Shown here: positions 20,726-32,678 of the stretch, in pieces | Numbering within the stretch: position 1 is the stretch's first letter | How the letters are laid out: each line of letters starts with the position of its first letter | Source: Oscarella lobularis | Taxonomy: Eukaryota > Porifera > Homoscleromorpha > Homosclerophorida > Oscarellidae | DNA length: 64,000 bases | Assembly (NCBI RefSeq): GCF_947507565.1 | Contig: NC_089189.1 | Span: forward strand, 2,170,001-2,234,000 | Direction: 5' to 3' | The notes under the pieces: model-generated | Database searches by the model: none | What the model was told of the DNA's origin: nothing | The model's input: only the letters and a program-made list of their open reading frames with translations | Program-made: the position numbers and the translations under genes

Positions 20726-22647
20726 TTAGACTGATGGCTCGCACTTTTCTTTCTCCTCATTCCCACACTTTTTCATCTCCTCATTCCCACACTTTTCTTT
20801 CTCCTCATTCCCACACTTTTTCATCTCCTCATTCCGGCGCTTTCTTCTCTCAATGTAAGCGACGATAAACATAACTCCTGAAGAGAGCGCAAAAGTCGTG
20901 CCGCTCAGATAAAACGCAATCGAATACGAGCACGTCCCATCGTATATCCAGCCTAGAACACCGCAAAATATTTTAATTAATCAATTAATTAAACTATTCA
21001 ACCCCACCTGCAATAGGAGCAGATATTACGTTTGACGGACCCTGGGAGCACATGTACCATCCCGCCGCCTGTGGCACCTGCTCCTTCGTCACAATGCTTC
21101 CCAGAGTGACGTAAGCAAAGGAGAGTATACCTCCCAGAAAGAAACCGTACGCGGAAGCGAAGGCGGCCAGACCGGCGTACGTCTGAATCAACGGCGCGCA
21201 ATAAACCGACGCGCTTGCGCAAACGAGGCAAATAAGATAGAGATAAACCGGTTGGACTCGACGATGATTTCCGATAAATCCGACGACCACACGACCGACG
21301 AGGGAACCAATACCGAAATAGGTGACAAGATAATCGGCTTCGGCTTGAGACGAACACAGGTCGAGGGCAAAGCGAACCTATATGATGAGATATATAGTAT
21401 ATGACGTAGAAATGTATATAAGGATTTGTTACCATGTGAACGAAGGGAGCGGAAAGGCCGAGAAACATGAGAATGACTGCGACCATGAAGAGTACAACGG
21501 AAGGACTTTTCAGTAAAGCCACATTGAAAATTTTCCTTTTCTTCTTTTTTGTATCGGCTTCTGTGGTTGGAGCCTTGTAAAGAAGAGACAGGCCTAGAAC
21601 GACTGCGAAGGCGGCTGCTAGGAAGAGAAGGTAACTGCGCCAATCGTAGTTGCCGATAAATGCCCGTGATATTGGCCCAAACGCTATGGCACCAACTCCC
21701 ATTCCGGCCAGAGCAAAGCCATTGGCAATAGGTAAATAACCGAGTGGTCTCCAGTGCTGCTGTACAATGACAACGGAGCTGGTAAATAGTAACGCGTAAC
21801 CCACGCCCGATATTAGACTGTAGAGACAGATGAAGAGAATTAGAGATGAGGCAAACGAGGAGGCCAGACAGCCTAGTGCCGCTAAGGCCGAGCCGATGAC
21901 GGCTACCGTACGACAGCCAAAGCGATCGATAAGTATAGCCGCCAAAATTCCGAAGAGTCGGCCGGCGGCGAGATGAACGGAAGAAACCCACGCTATAGGA
22001 AAAAAAACTTCGTTTAGCCTAAGAGGGTCGGTTCGGAAGAGAGAGGACTCGCACTGCACGTGACTCTAACATATCTATGTTAATTAAAACTGAATCGCCA
22101 AGACGTTTATGCATCAAAAAGGAATTTTTCTTATAGAAGCAGTACCATCGCAGAACTTACATCAACTGTCTATTCATTATTTAGAAGGAAACGAAGATGA
22201 CACGCCCACGCGAAGCTCGCGTGCAAGGGCGAGTTTCCCTCTAAATCGCTATAGGGCTGGTGTTTCCATTGCGCTCTTAATTTGTTGGAGGGCTATCATG
22301 CGTGCACTGTACGGTTTGTCACCTGTTTTGCCTCTAGATTCGCCAAAGCCTCCGCATTCTTCTGTCGCATTCGCATCGTTCGCCGTTTGGCTCACGTTGG
22401 TCCACTGCACCTCTCGCTCGTTGTCGCAGCGCGACGTCACATTTGAAGTGCCGCACGTCGAGCTTGAAGTGTCTCTCTCGGCGCTAGCGTTGTGCATTGG
22501 CCGTTTGACGTCACAAGGCACTTTTAGCAGTTCGCTGAATAGGACTCCCGTCGCGTACATGATACCGCCAAGGAGGAAAAAGGCAACGAATGCCGCAATG
22601 CAGACGATAATTGGCCATCGGTACGTTTTCCCTTTTGCGGCAGTCAT
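20726..22647 (-). CDS. SLC16-like (monocarboxylate transporter) MFS protein 1 (493 aa)
   Basis: Exons 22647-22323, 21992-21433, 21377-21008 and 20952-20726 sum to 1482 nt. Exon 1 encodes a short cytosolic start, TM1 and an unusually long, Asn-rich (glycosylatable) first extracellular loop with several Cys. Exon 2 carries TM2-TM6 (LFGILAAILIDRFGCR, then a central loop with KKKKRK) and TM7. Exon 3 carries TM8-TM11 (GSLVGRVVVGFIGNHRR, GFFLGGILSFAYVTLG). Exon 4 carries TM12 and the tail. This is the 6+6 plan of the SLC16 family, proton-linked transport of lactate, pyruvate or similar acids; the substrate is not predictable here. The C-terminal tail is a fourfold 8-residue repeat (NEEMKKCG/NEEKEKCG) from a 24-bp minisatellite, absent from the two paralogues. 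First of three tandem copies. Confidence 0.85.
20741..20838. repeat. 24-bp tandem repeat encoding the tail of transporter 1
   Basis: Four copies of a 24-base unit alternating CTCCTCATTCCCACACTTTT with TTCAT or CTTT spacers. On the minus strand the unit is in frame and encodes NEE(M/K)(K/E)KCG, so array length changes would preserve the frame. Confidence 0.9.
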
Positions 22648-23479
22648 ACTGATGAAAACGACTCGCGAGAGAACTGAACTATGACGCGTTGTGCGTACGC
22701 TTTCCCATGATATACGTGCATGAGTTCGTGCGCACGTGCATGTACGGTCTTTATGCGTGACGTTAGCTTCCAGGTAGCGAAAGGCTTTTTGAAATAAGCA
22801 TCCGGTGGAAGCCTAACTCGCAAACGCCAACCCCAATTTATGTTTACTTCCTCTTGCGGCTTCGAATCGGAAGCGAGACGTTACGCGTACCGGGTGTATT
22901 TCTATTTTAAGGAGCGTGAACGTTTTGTACCACGCCTACGCAAAACTCTATTGATTAGACGCTAAGTCTCTTACGTCTTGTTGGTTGCGCTGCAGCTTGC
23001 ACGACAAGAGAAAAGGACTCTGTACGTGTGACGTTGTCGCACGGACACGATACTATAGTATATTTTCTAGCCGTTCGGTGAGAACGAATCGAAGCGTGAT
23101 CGAGCAATGGCTTGAGCCTACTCATCCAGACATCTGGGGGAAGGGCTTGGCCTGAGAGGCTACGAGGAGAGTCGGCGCGCAGCGCCTGAGAAGTTTCGCG
23201 GCAGCGCGATCGACCGTGCGCCTTTTCGGCGTCGTTTCCGCTGTACGCGTAGACCACTTGCAGATATACAGCTTACGAGAGACCTTGAGACGTCAGGAAG
23301 AGAGTATGAGCGCCAGAACGAAGGGAAGAGAGAAGATCGAGCACCTTGGGATTTCCCGTACAAAACGTCACAAAAACGTCACCCACGTCACATGTACAGT
23401 ATGTGACACTAATCTACAGACTAGTACGGAGTGACGAAAACAAACGACTTCGATTTTTCAGAATACCGGTAAGCTGAAT
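22648..23479. other. Upstream region of transporter 1 with ABHD relic
   Basis: Closely matches 25359-26166. Both contain the transporter upstream flank, an ABHD first-exon relic and a cluster of CGTCAC half-sites (three within 23360-23392). No intact gene. Confidence 0.6.
22955..23370 (-). pseudogene. ABHD1/3 first-exon relic 1
   Basis: On the minus strand the segments CGTTCTGGCGCTCAT, GTCTACGCGT and GGTCGATCGCGC line up in order with the start of the ABHD gene's exon 1 (VLALI, VYASS, HGRAL region). The frame shifts several times and the hydrolase core is missing. It lies 3' of transporter 2 at the same relative place ABHD holds after transporter 1. The open frame VYAYSGNDAEKAHGR retains the matching residues. 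Confidence 0.65.
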
Positions 23480-25358
23480 TCATTCTAAAGTTTCCGCTGG
23501 TTGACCTTTCTCTTCATTCAAACGTTTTCGTCTTTGAATGTAAGCAACCAGGCACAAAACCCCAAACGCAAGTGCGAACGTTGTGCCGCTCAGGTAAAAA
23601 GAAATTGAATACGAGCACGTCCCATCATATATCCAACCTATAGAAACACCTGGCTATAATTAAAAAATAGTGACATCTAAAGAACTACATAAACCTGCAA
23701 TAGGAGCCGATAATACGTTTGAAGGCCCTTGTGGAACCTGTTCCTTCTTCTGCACAACGGTTCCCAGAACGACAACACCAAAGGAGAGTATTCCCCCGAG
23801 AAAAAACCGTAAACGGCCGCAAAGGCGGCCAGTCCTCCGTACGACCGAATCAACGGTGCGCACGCAACCGAGACACTGGAAGAAATGATGCAGAAGAGAT
23901 AGAGATAAATCGGTTCGACTCGACGATGATTTCCTATAAATCCGACGACAATGCGACCGACGAGAGAGCCAATACCGAAATAGGTGACGAGATAATCGGC
24001 TTCGGCTTGAGACGAACACAAGTCGAGGGCAAATCGAACCTTTTAATGAGGAAAGCTATTGATACATGCACGTGGGGAAGAAAATGAACGAGTCACTTAC
24101 CATGTGAACGAAAGGAGCAGAAAGACCTAAGAACATTATAAGAATTGCAACCATGAAGAGCACAAGAGACGGCTTTTTTAACAGTGACACGTCCAAAATT
24201 TTTCTCTTCTGTACCGGATTCTCATTAGTCGTTTTGGCGTCAGTGACTGGACGCTTGTAAAGAAGAATCAGAGCTAGAATTCCCCCGAAAGAAGCAGCTA
24301 GAAAGCGAAGGTAGTTACGCCAATCGTAACTGCCTATAAAGCCGCGCGATATTGGCCCAAACGCTATGGCCCCTACTGCCATTCCGGACATAGCAAAAGC
24401 GTTGGCAATTGGCAGATATCCGAGCGGCCTCCAGTGCTGCGTGACGACGACGATGGAGCTAGTGAATAGCAGTGCGTAACCGACGCCCGAGACGAGGCTG
24501 TAGAGACAGATGAAGAGAATTAGAGACGGGGCGAAGGAGGAGGCTAGACAGCCTAGTGCCGCTAAAGCCGAGCCGATGACGCTACCGTACGACAGCCAAA
24601 ACGGTCGATAAGTATAGCCGCCAGAATTCCGAAGAGTTGGCTGACGGCGAGATGAACGGAAGAAACCCACGCTAAAAAAAGGTATACATGTATACAGGTA
24701 GTGTACGAAAAAACGTTGTTTAGCCTAGGAGGGTCGGTTCGAAAGAGAGAGACTCGCACTGCACGTGACTCTAACTTTCGTCGCCCTATCTATCTATGTT
24801 AATTAAAAATACACCAAAACTGAATTCAAAAGGAATTTTTTGCTTAAAGAAGAAGTACCATCGCAGAACGAACTTACATCAACTGTCTATTCATTACTAG
24901 GAAACGAAGATGACACGCCCACGCGAAGCTCGCGTGCAAGGCGAGTTTCCCTCCTGAGGCCATAGGGCTGGTGTTTGCATAGCGCTCTTAATTTGTTGGA
25001 GGGCTATTATTCGTGCACTGTACGGTTTGTCACCTGTTTTGCCTCTAGATTCGCCAAAGCCTCCGCATTCTTCTGTCGCATTCGCATCGGTAGCGGTTTG
25101 GCTCACGTTGGTCCACTGCACCTCTCGCTCGTAGTCGCAGCGCGACGTCGCATTGGAAGTGCCGCACGTCGAGCTTGAAGTGTCTCTCTCGGCGCTAGCG
25201 TTGTGCATCGGCCGTTTGACGTCACAAGGCATTTTTAGCAGTTCGCTGAATAGGACTCCCGTCGCGTACATGATACCGCCAAGGAGAAAAAAGGCAACGA
25301 ATGCCGCAATGCAGACGATAATTGGCCATCGGTACGTTTCCCCTTTTGCGGCAGTCAT
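23480..25358 (-). pseudogene. SLC16-like transporter 2, frameshifted
   Basis: Equivalent exons are 25358-25034, 24671-24101, 24039-23695 and 23637-23480, with the same splice sites as its neighbours. Compared with copies 1 and 3 it has lost one base at about 24580 (after GCRTVA), breaking exon 2, and one A from a homopolymer at about 23801-23806, breaking exon 3. Exon 3 also lacks 27 bases near 23724, which removes a TM stretch containing GWYLFSQ. Exons 1 and 4 are intact. Two independent frameshifts plus a TM deletion argue for a pseudogene rather than one sequencing error. Confidence 0.8.
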
Positions 25359-25679
25359 ACTGGATGAAAACGACTCGCGAGAGAACTGAACTATGACGCG
25401 TTGCCCGTACTCTTTCCCATGATATACGTGCATGAGTTCGTGCGCACGTGCATGTACGGTCTTTATGCGTGACGTCAGCTTCCAGGTAGCGAAAGGCTTT
25501 TTGAAATAAGCATCCGTTGGAAGCCCAACTCGCAACCGCCGACCACTATTTATGTTTACGTCCTCTTGCGGCTTCGAATCGGAAGCGAGAGACGTTACGC
25601 GTATATTTCTATTTAAAGGAGAGTGAACGTTTTGTACCACGCCTACGCAAAACTCTATTGATTAGACGCTAAGTCTCTT

Positions 25680-26060
25680 ACGTCTTGTTGGTTGCGCTGC
25701 AGCTTGCACGACAAGAGAAAAGGACTCTGTACGTGTGACGTTGTCGCACGGACACGATACTATAGTATATTATCTAGCCGTTAGGTGAGAACGAATCGAA
25801 GCGTGATCGAGCAATGGCTTGAGCTTACTCATCCAGACATCTGGGGGAAGGGCTTGGCCTGAGAGGCTAAGAGGAGCGTCGGCGCGCAGCGCCTGAGAAG
25901 TTTCGCGGCAGCGCGATCGACCGTGCGCCTTTTCGGCGCCGTTTCCGCTGTACGCGTAGACCACTTGCAGCCTACGAGACGTCAGGAAGAGAGTAATGAG
26001 CGCCAGAACGAAGGGAAGAGAAAAGATCGAGCACCTTGGGATTTCCCGTACAAAACGTCA
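25680..26060 (-). pseudogene. ABHD1/3 first-exon relic 2
   Basis: Near copy of relic 1 (22955-23370), retaining VYAYSGNGAEKAHGR. It has the same loss of the hydrolase core and the same position, here after transporter 3. This supports block duplication of relic plus transporter after the relic had already degenerated. Confidence 0.65.
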
Positions 26061-26166
26061 CAAAACGTCACTTCACGTCACACCCATACATATGTGACAC
26101 TAATCTACAGACTAGTACGGAGTGACGAAAACAAACGACTTCGATTTTAATACCAGTAAGCTGAAT

Positions 26167-28100
26167 TCATTCTAAAGTTTTCGCTGGCTGACCTTTCTCT
26201 TCATTTAAACGTTTTCGTCTTTGAATGTAAGCAACCAGGCACAAAACCCCAAACGCAAGTGCAAACGTTGTGCCGCTCAAGTAAAAAGAAATTGAATACG
26301 AGCACGTCCCATCATATATCCAACCTATAGAAACACCCAGCTATAATTAAAAAAATAATGACATCAACTCAAGAACTATATAAACCTGCAATAGGAGCCG
26401 ATAATACGTTTGAAGGTCCTTGCGAAAACAAATACCATCCTAGAGCCTGTGGAACCTGTTCCTTCTTCTGCACAACGGTTCCCAGAACGACAACACCAAA
26501 GGAGAGTATTCCCCCAAGAAAAAAACCGTAAACGGCCGCAAAGGCGGCCAGTCCTCCGTACGACCCAATCAACGGTGCGCACGCAACCGAGACACTGGAA
26601 GAAATGATGCAGAAGAGATAGAGATAAATCGGTTCGACTCGACGATGATTTCCTATAAATCCGACGACAATGCGACCGACGAGAGAGCCGATACCGAAAT
26701 AGGTGACGAGATAATCGGCTTCGGCTTGAGACGAACACAAGTCGAGGGCAAATCGAACCTTTTAATGAGGAAAGCTTTTGATGCATGCACGGGAGGAAGA
26801 AAATGCAAGAGTCACTTACCATGTGAACGAAAGGAGCAGAAAGACCTAGGAACATTATAACAATTGCAACCATGAAGAGCACAAGAGACGGATTTTTTAA
26901 CAGTGACACGTCCAAAATTTTTCTCTTCTGTACCGGATTGCTATTAATCTGAGTCTCATTAGTCGTGTTGGGGTCAGCGACTGGACGCTTGTAAAGAAGA
27001 GTCAGAGCTAGAATTCCCCCGAAAGAAGCAGCTAGAAAGCGAAGGTAGCTACGCCAATCGTAACTGCCTATAAAGCCGCGCGATATTGGCCCAAACGCTA
27101 TGGCCCCTACGCCCATTCCGGACATAGCAAAAGCGTTGGCAATTGGCAGATATCCGAGCGGCCTCCAGTGCTGCGTGACGACGACGATGGAGCTAGTGAA
27201 TAGCAGTGCGTAACCGACGCCCGAGACGAGGCTGTAGAGACAGATGAAGAGAACTAGAGACGGGGCGAACGAGGCGGTTAAGCAGCCAATCGCGGCTAAG
27301 GCGGAGCCAACGACGGCTACCGTGCGACAGCTGAAGCGATCGATAAGTACAGCGGCTAAAATGCCGAAGATTCTGCTTGCCGCAAGTTGAACCGAAGAAA
27401 CCCAAGCTAAAGAAAATCGAGTAAGGTGCATGAAAGTTACATTTTCCCATGCACCGCCTCCATGTTTATAGATGCCAGTAAACTTAATTAGAAAACTGAG
27501 TTAACCAGAAGATTGCGCATAACTAAATTTTGTTTTAGAAGTGGTATCCAATCATCTAACCCCGATTCCAAACTAGACAAAACGCGTGGGAACGGAGAAT
27601 ATATATACCTCCATGCACACGGAGCATGCAAGGCGAGTTTCGCTTAGGGATAGTCCTTAGATATAAGCTCAAGCGTACAATTGCACTGAAACAAGTGTAC
27701 CACGCGGTAGATAAACATGGGGTCATCTATCAGCCGCGATTTCGCTAAAGGACTGGTGTCGGGTTACCGTACATATAGACTATAGTTCACCTGTTCTGCC
27801 TCTAGATTCGCCAAATCCTCCGCATTGTTCCGCATCAGCGGCCGTTTGGCTCACGTTGGCCGATTCTTGGTATTCGCAGCGCAATGTTACATTTGAAATG
27901 CCGCCGCACGATGAACTCGGCGTATTTTCCTCGCTGCTATCGTTGCGCATGGGCCGATCGACGTCACAAGGCATTTTCAGCAGTTCGCTGAATAAGACTC
28001 CCGTCGCGTACATGATGCCACCAAGGAGAAAAAAGGCAACGAATGCGACAGTGCAGACGAGAATTGGCCATTGGAACGCTCTCACTTTTGCGGCGGTCAT
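26167..28100 (-). CDS. SLC16-like (monocarboxylate transporter) MFS protein 3 (475 aa)
   Basis: Exons 28100-27791, 27406-26820, 26758-26386 and 26324-26167 sum to 1428 nt, all frames open. The architecture matches transporter 1: TM1 in exon 1 (FVAFFLLGGIMYATGVLF), a Cys- and Asn-rich first loop, DRFSCR after TM2, a central loop with PVQKRK, and GSLVGRIVVGFIGNHRR in exon 3. The ATG at 28100 (MTAAKV) was chosen because it aligns with the other two copies; the frame is open further upstream but is not conserved. The short tail ends AKTLE, without the 24-bp repeat of copy 1. More similar to pseudogene 2 than to copy 1 across exons 2-4. Substrate not predictable. Confidence 0.85.
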
Positions 28101-30093
28101 ACTGATGAAAAGACTCGGAACTATATGACGAGTCGCTCGTATGCTTGAGCATGATATGCATGGAACTTCGTGCATGTGCACGTGCATGGCATCATACATA
28201 TCCAGTCGTGACGTAACATTCCGGCATACGAAAGGCTTCGAAATACAGTACAAGGAAGCCTAACGTGATTGCGGTAAAAGTTGACTTAAGGTGCATGAAG
28301 ACGTATATATATATATATAACAAACCGCAGACACTGTTTGGTTATACAGTGGGTTATAGCGGCCACCCTCAGGCCAGATTAGAGATTGGAGGCCGTATAA
28401 TCGAGAAGAAATTGATTAGCTTGGCCAATGCGGGGAATTTTAAGTTCGGTCGTATTAGTAAGGCGGCCGCTTTATAAAAGTGGCCGCTAACCGAGGTTCC
28501 ACTAGTCTGTCGACTCGCTTCCCGGAAGTGAGCCTAAGCTTCCAGGGAAGCCGTGCTTTGTTGACATATGGCGAACAAGTAATTCCCTTAGTGTGAATAT
28601 GCTATAGAAGTCGTGGACACTGTCAGGCTGCGAAACGGCCTGTTCGTACTCGGACTGCCCCAATTTCTCCTACACGGCTTTATACCATAAATGGGGACTC
28701 AGTTCCGGTGTCGCGAAGTATTCAACCCTGCATGCACTTGGGACTTTACGCGCGTTAGCCAGCGAAAAGCTAGGTACGGCGAAACGTACTTCGAAACGAA
28801 GAATGATTCTGCTCACGTGCTCAGTAATAATAGGAGTGTACACACGGGAAGGGGTTCTTCGAGTGTAGCGCGCTTCTCTTGAATTTGTTTCGCAAAATTC
28901 CGAGACCAAGACTATACGAACTGTGCCCAATTTGAAGTTTTGTACGAGACAAGTCGTAGCTACGGAAATTTGTGAAGGTCAAAGCGTCAGTGACACGTGA
29001 CGAAAAAAGGCGCCTTTGGAAATAGCTACTAAAACTTCAAATTTTTCTTTCAAGCTTATAGACAAACGGCTTTTGATTTTCGGAGCCTTAATTAACTGCA
29101 ACGAGTACTTCCGGAAACGAAGTATCTCCATTTCCAACGTTATTTGAACGTTCAATTATTGGTATTTGAAAAAACTAAATTTCACCCGAGGATTTCGCAC
29201 AATCCGCGAGAACAAATACTAGCCGTGAAGAATGCCCTAAGGCAAACAGAACAACAACCTCGTATCTAACACGTGCTGGAATTTGACCAAAAATTAGCAT
29301 ATCGTTGTCGCTTCAGATAAAACAAAGGAGTGGCTTTCGTTGCTTTACCCAAAATTAGCATCTATTACGTCATGTCCGCAAACGCTTACGTTCAAAAGAA
29401 CATCAAAATTCATAAGTAGACCGAGGGCTTTTGTACTAGAACTAATGTTTGACTCCGTAGCGAACTAACGAACAAAAGAGCAAAAGGCGCGTATCTTCTC
29501 TCCCCTCCTCCGCTCCGTATACGTACTCTTCCTACTCTTCCTCCTACACACTGACCCATGCAAAAGAGGTATGCGCGCCAGACCAATTAGGCGCTAATGG
29601 GCCCCTAAAGAGCCTTAACGACCCAATAGAATCGATCCCCGTTGACATACGAGCGAACCGCACGACCCAATTCGCTCGCACATGTCAACATTCTCACGCT
29701 CCACCAATCGGAACAACCTCAAAACGACGCCCGAATATCCGATTTCAATCAGACCTATTCAAATACGATCGAGACCCCCTAGAGATCAAGGACGAGCGGG
29801 CGATCCACGGGGACAACGATCGAAGGCGAGCGAAGACGGCGGGTGGCGCGAGAGCGTCGCGTGGAGCACGCAATCGGCAAACGATGTCGACTACGAACGT
29901 CACCGGCGTTTCCATCTGGTGCCCGAAGGGCTAGGGGCCCGGGCCACGGGCGCGGGCCGGCGACCGAGTGGGCAGCGGATCGATAACCCCACGCAAAGGG
30001 AAACGCATGGGGCCGGCGCGGAGCCCCTATAAACACTTGCACTCGGTTCGCCCTTGTACCAGTTAGCGTTGACACCTCGAAAACGACGTATAC
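28101..30093. other. Intergenic region between transporter 3 and the ankyrin gene
   Basis: About 2 kb with no supported coding sequence. It includes a TATATA run near 28305-28318, a possible MITE (28352-28492), and GC-rich sequence before the ankyrin promoter. A TATA-like CCTATAAA at about 30026 lies some 65 bases before the ATG at 30094. Confidence 0.55.
28352..28492. mobile_element. Possible MITE (141 bp, short terminal inverted repeats)
   Basis: GGTTATAGCGGCCAC at 28352-28366 and GTGGCCGCTAACC at 28480-28492 are inverted copies (GGTTA.GCGGCCAC) apart from a 2-base difference. The inside has no coding capacity. No clear target-site duplication is seen, so this is weak. Confidence 0.35.
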
Positions 30094-32569
30094 ATGGATC
30101 GAAAGGAAGTCGGACGGCTTTTGTTTGTCGCCGTGAAACGAGCGAATTTCGACGAAATGAAACGATTGCTCGACCTCAAAGGCGACGTTCATCACGACCA
30201 CGTAAGAAAAGAGATAAAAAAAATCGCGACGTCATAAAGAGGGAGGATTTTGATATCGTAGAACGGGCTGAACGTTCTGCATCAAGCGGCGAAGAAGGGC
30301 CACGCGAAAATCATCAAAACGCTCGTTAAGAAAATGAAACTAAGCGTCCATACAAAGGATAAAGTAAGGAAGAAATTAATCGAGATTAAATAATGCACTT
30401 GGAGACCCCTAAGGACTAGTCTAAGGGAATAGTAGTGGTCTCTCTGTACGTATATCGACTAACACCTCTAAATCATTGATTGCTCTTTTCCTACTAGTAC
30501 GGTTGGACGCCGCTGCACTGGGCCTGCTGGGCGGGACACCCCGATTGCGTGCAAGCGTTGCTCGACTGCAAAGCGAATCCCAACTCTCTAGATAAGGTAA
30601 AGAGGGGAGATGGGACCGGATCCCTCGTGAGACGACGCCCCCGCTTCTCGTCGGAGCGCCGCCCCGATCGGCGGCGGCGACGGCGACGCCCGCGCGCGGA
30701 CGCATGTCGTAAACAGGATCGCGTGCACGCGAGCGTTTGACGCAGAGCCCCGACGTCGATACGAGCCATATTTGGCGCGCCGGTGAAAACAAGTCGCGCG
30801 CGCGTGACGGGGTGTTTGCGGCACGCGCGATCCGATTTGGGAGGACCGTGTTTTCGAGCCTCCTCGAATCATAACAAGATTGAAGCGCGTCTCACACGCC
30901 CCCACTTTTTCAAATTAGATCGACGCGAATTGCGTTCACGGAGCGGCGATCAACGGCCACGCGAACGTCATTCGCGTCTTGGCCCAATCATCGAAGTGCG
31001 ATTTCAACGTGCAGAGAAAGGTGTGTATGGGAAGCATTTGAAATTTTCGATTGTTCTATTTTTTTTCTGTGGGGGAAAGGATGGCTGGGCTCCTATACAT
31101 CTGACGTCGCATAACGGTCACGTTGAAGCCGTGAGAGCGTTAGTTACCGATGCGAAATGCAAAGTCAATCTTGAAACAGAGGTAAGAGGGAACTGTCCTA
31201 TAAGGGGGGGCCTTGTCTAAGTTTTCTCTATAGGGAGGCGAGGGTCCTCTACACAAGGCCGTCACAAACGGTCACTATAAAATCGTCGAGATACTTCTCG
31301 CCGCCGGAGCGCCCATCGACATGCCAGACAAGGTAAATAAATTCCCCCCTCCTATGCTCCCACATGTAAACAAGTGGGTTTTTTTCTTCTTAAGTTTGGT
31401 TGCACCGCTCTGCATGACGCTGTCCAGTGGGGTCAAAAGCGTATCGTGCGGCTTCTCTTGGAGGCCGATTGTCGTGTGACGGCGAAAAACAACGTAAGTG
31501 CCGCCGCCACCGCACGTTTCCGGCCTCCCTCTACCCCCGGTCGAATCTATCTAATCGGTCGCCTTCTAGAAGAACAAACACACTCCACTGGATCTGGCGA
31601 AGCTCGAAGGGCAAACGGAAATTGCGCAACTTCTCGACGCCGGAATAAATGTAAGGGAGGGTTCGTTACGTGGGCCTCTAGGGCGAAAACGTCGGAATGT
31701 GTGAAACGTTAGTCCAACTCCCCCGGAATCTCTCTGTTAACGTGTCTGTTTGCGTCGCCAAATCGGCACCCTTTCTAATCGTATCTCCCTAGCCCCCAAG
31801 GCGAGTCCTAATCTCGATATAGATAGATAGTACATGCGCCCCACACACGCGCGTAGAACCTCAACCTCAACTATAATAGTAGAGACGATTAGTCAAGTCT
31901 CTCAAATGGAAACATACTCAGTTCATACTTTGATGCCGTAAACACACTCTAGAAGGGACAAAACGAAACGAACGTTTTCTCGGAGGTATCCTACGACCTT
32001 CGTACGCTCCACCTAATCAAATTCTATAGATTCCGGTTTAAACTAGAACGGACGCTATTAATACTTTGAGATCGGTCACTCATCTGTTTCCCTATTAATT
32101 ATTTATCTTTTCTAAGGCAAAGGAAACGACTCCCGAGCTCGCAAGCAAGTGGTCGGACGTGCGCAAACTACTCTTCGTCAACGAAGACGGCAAGCTCAAG
32201 TTCAACCACTCGGAGAGCAAGTGGCAGTGGAAAAAGCGCATGGAAGAGACGTGCGAAACGTATCGACGTTCGAGTCAGGAGAAAATCGAGAACGTCGAAC
32301 GCCAATCGGCGGAGCGCGTCGACGCGACCGTGCGCCAATGCGACGCGAAAATCGACGAAATTAAACAGGAGTGCGCGCGTCGCATATCGCAACTCGAGCA
32401 ACGACTCCAAGAAAAGGAACGCGATCTCGTCGAAACGATCGAACGACGTCGAGAAATGAAACGTCGCGCCGCCGATCGGGCGGTGCGACGAAACGGGACG
32501 ACAAGCGCGCCGAAATTTCCGCTTACGTCGAAATATCGTCGCGTCGGTCACGTGTGCTTGCCCGCTTAG
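30094..32569 (+). CDS. Ankyrin-repeat protein with C-terminal coiled coil (414 aa)
   Basis: Nine phase-0 exons: 30094-30201, 30262-30363, 30498-30596, 30919-31020, 31080-31181, 31234-31332, 31395-31493, 31570-31650 and 32117-32569, total 1245 nt. Each of exons 1-8 encodes one ankyrin repeat or most of one; examples are YGWTPLHWACWAGHPDC, DGWAPIHLTSHNGHVEA and FGCTALHDAVQWGQKRI. Exon 9 encodes a capping segment, then a highly charged coiled coil (from KWQWKKRMEETCETY through EQRLQEKERDLVETIERR) and a basic tail. There is no signal peptide, so cytosolic or nuclear scaffold by inference; partner unknown. It is convergent with the sulfotransferase, 110 bases between stops. Confidence 0.88.
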
Positions 32570-32678
32570 AATTTAATTATAAACGCTTCAGAATTATTTT
32601 TTCTCTCTCTCTCGCTTTAAGAATGAACTCGATGCTTTTCTACCCCTGGCGGGGCTTATTCGTCGTTTAATTAATAAT

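Noticed and set aside
29682-30032. Arg-rich frame upstream of the ankyrin gene
   Set aside because: No splice link to the ankyrin exons, low-complexity composition, overlaps the likely promoter.
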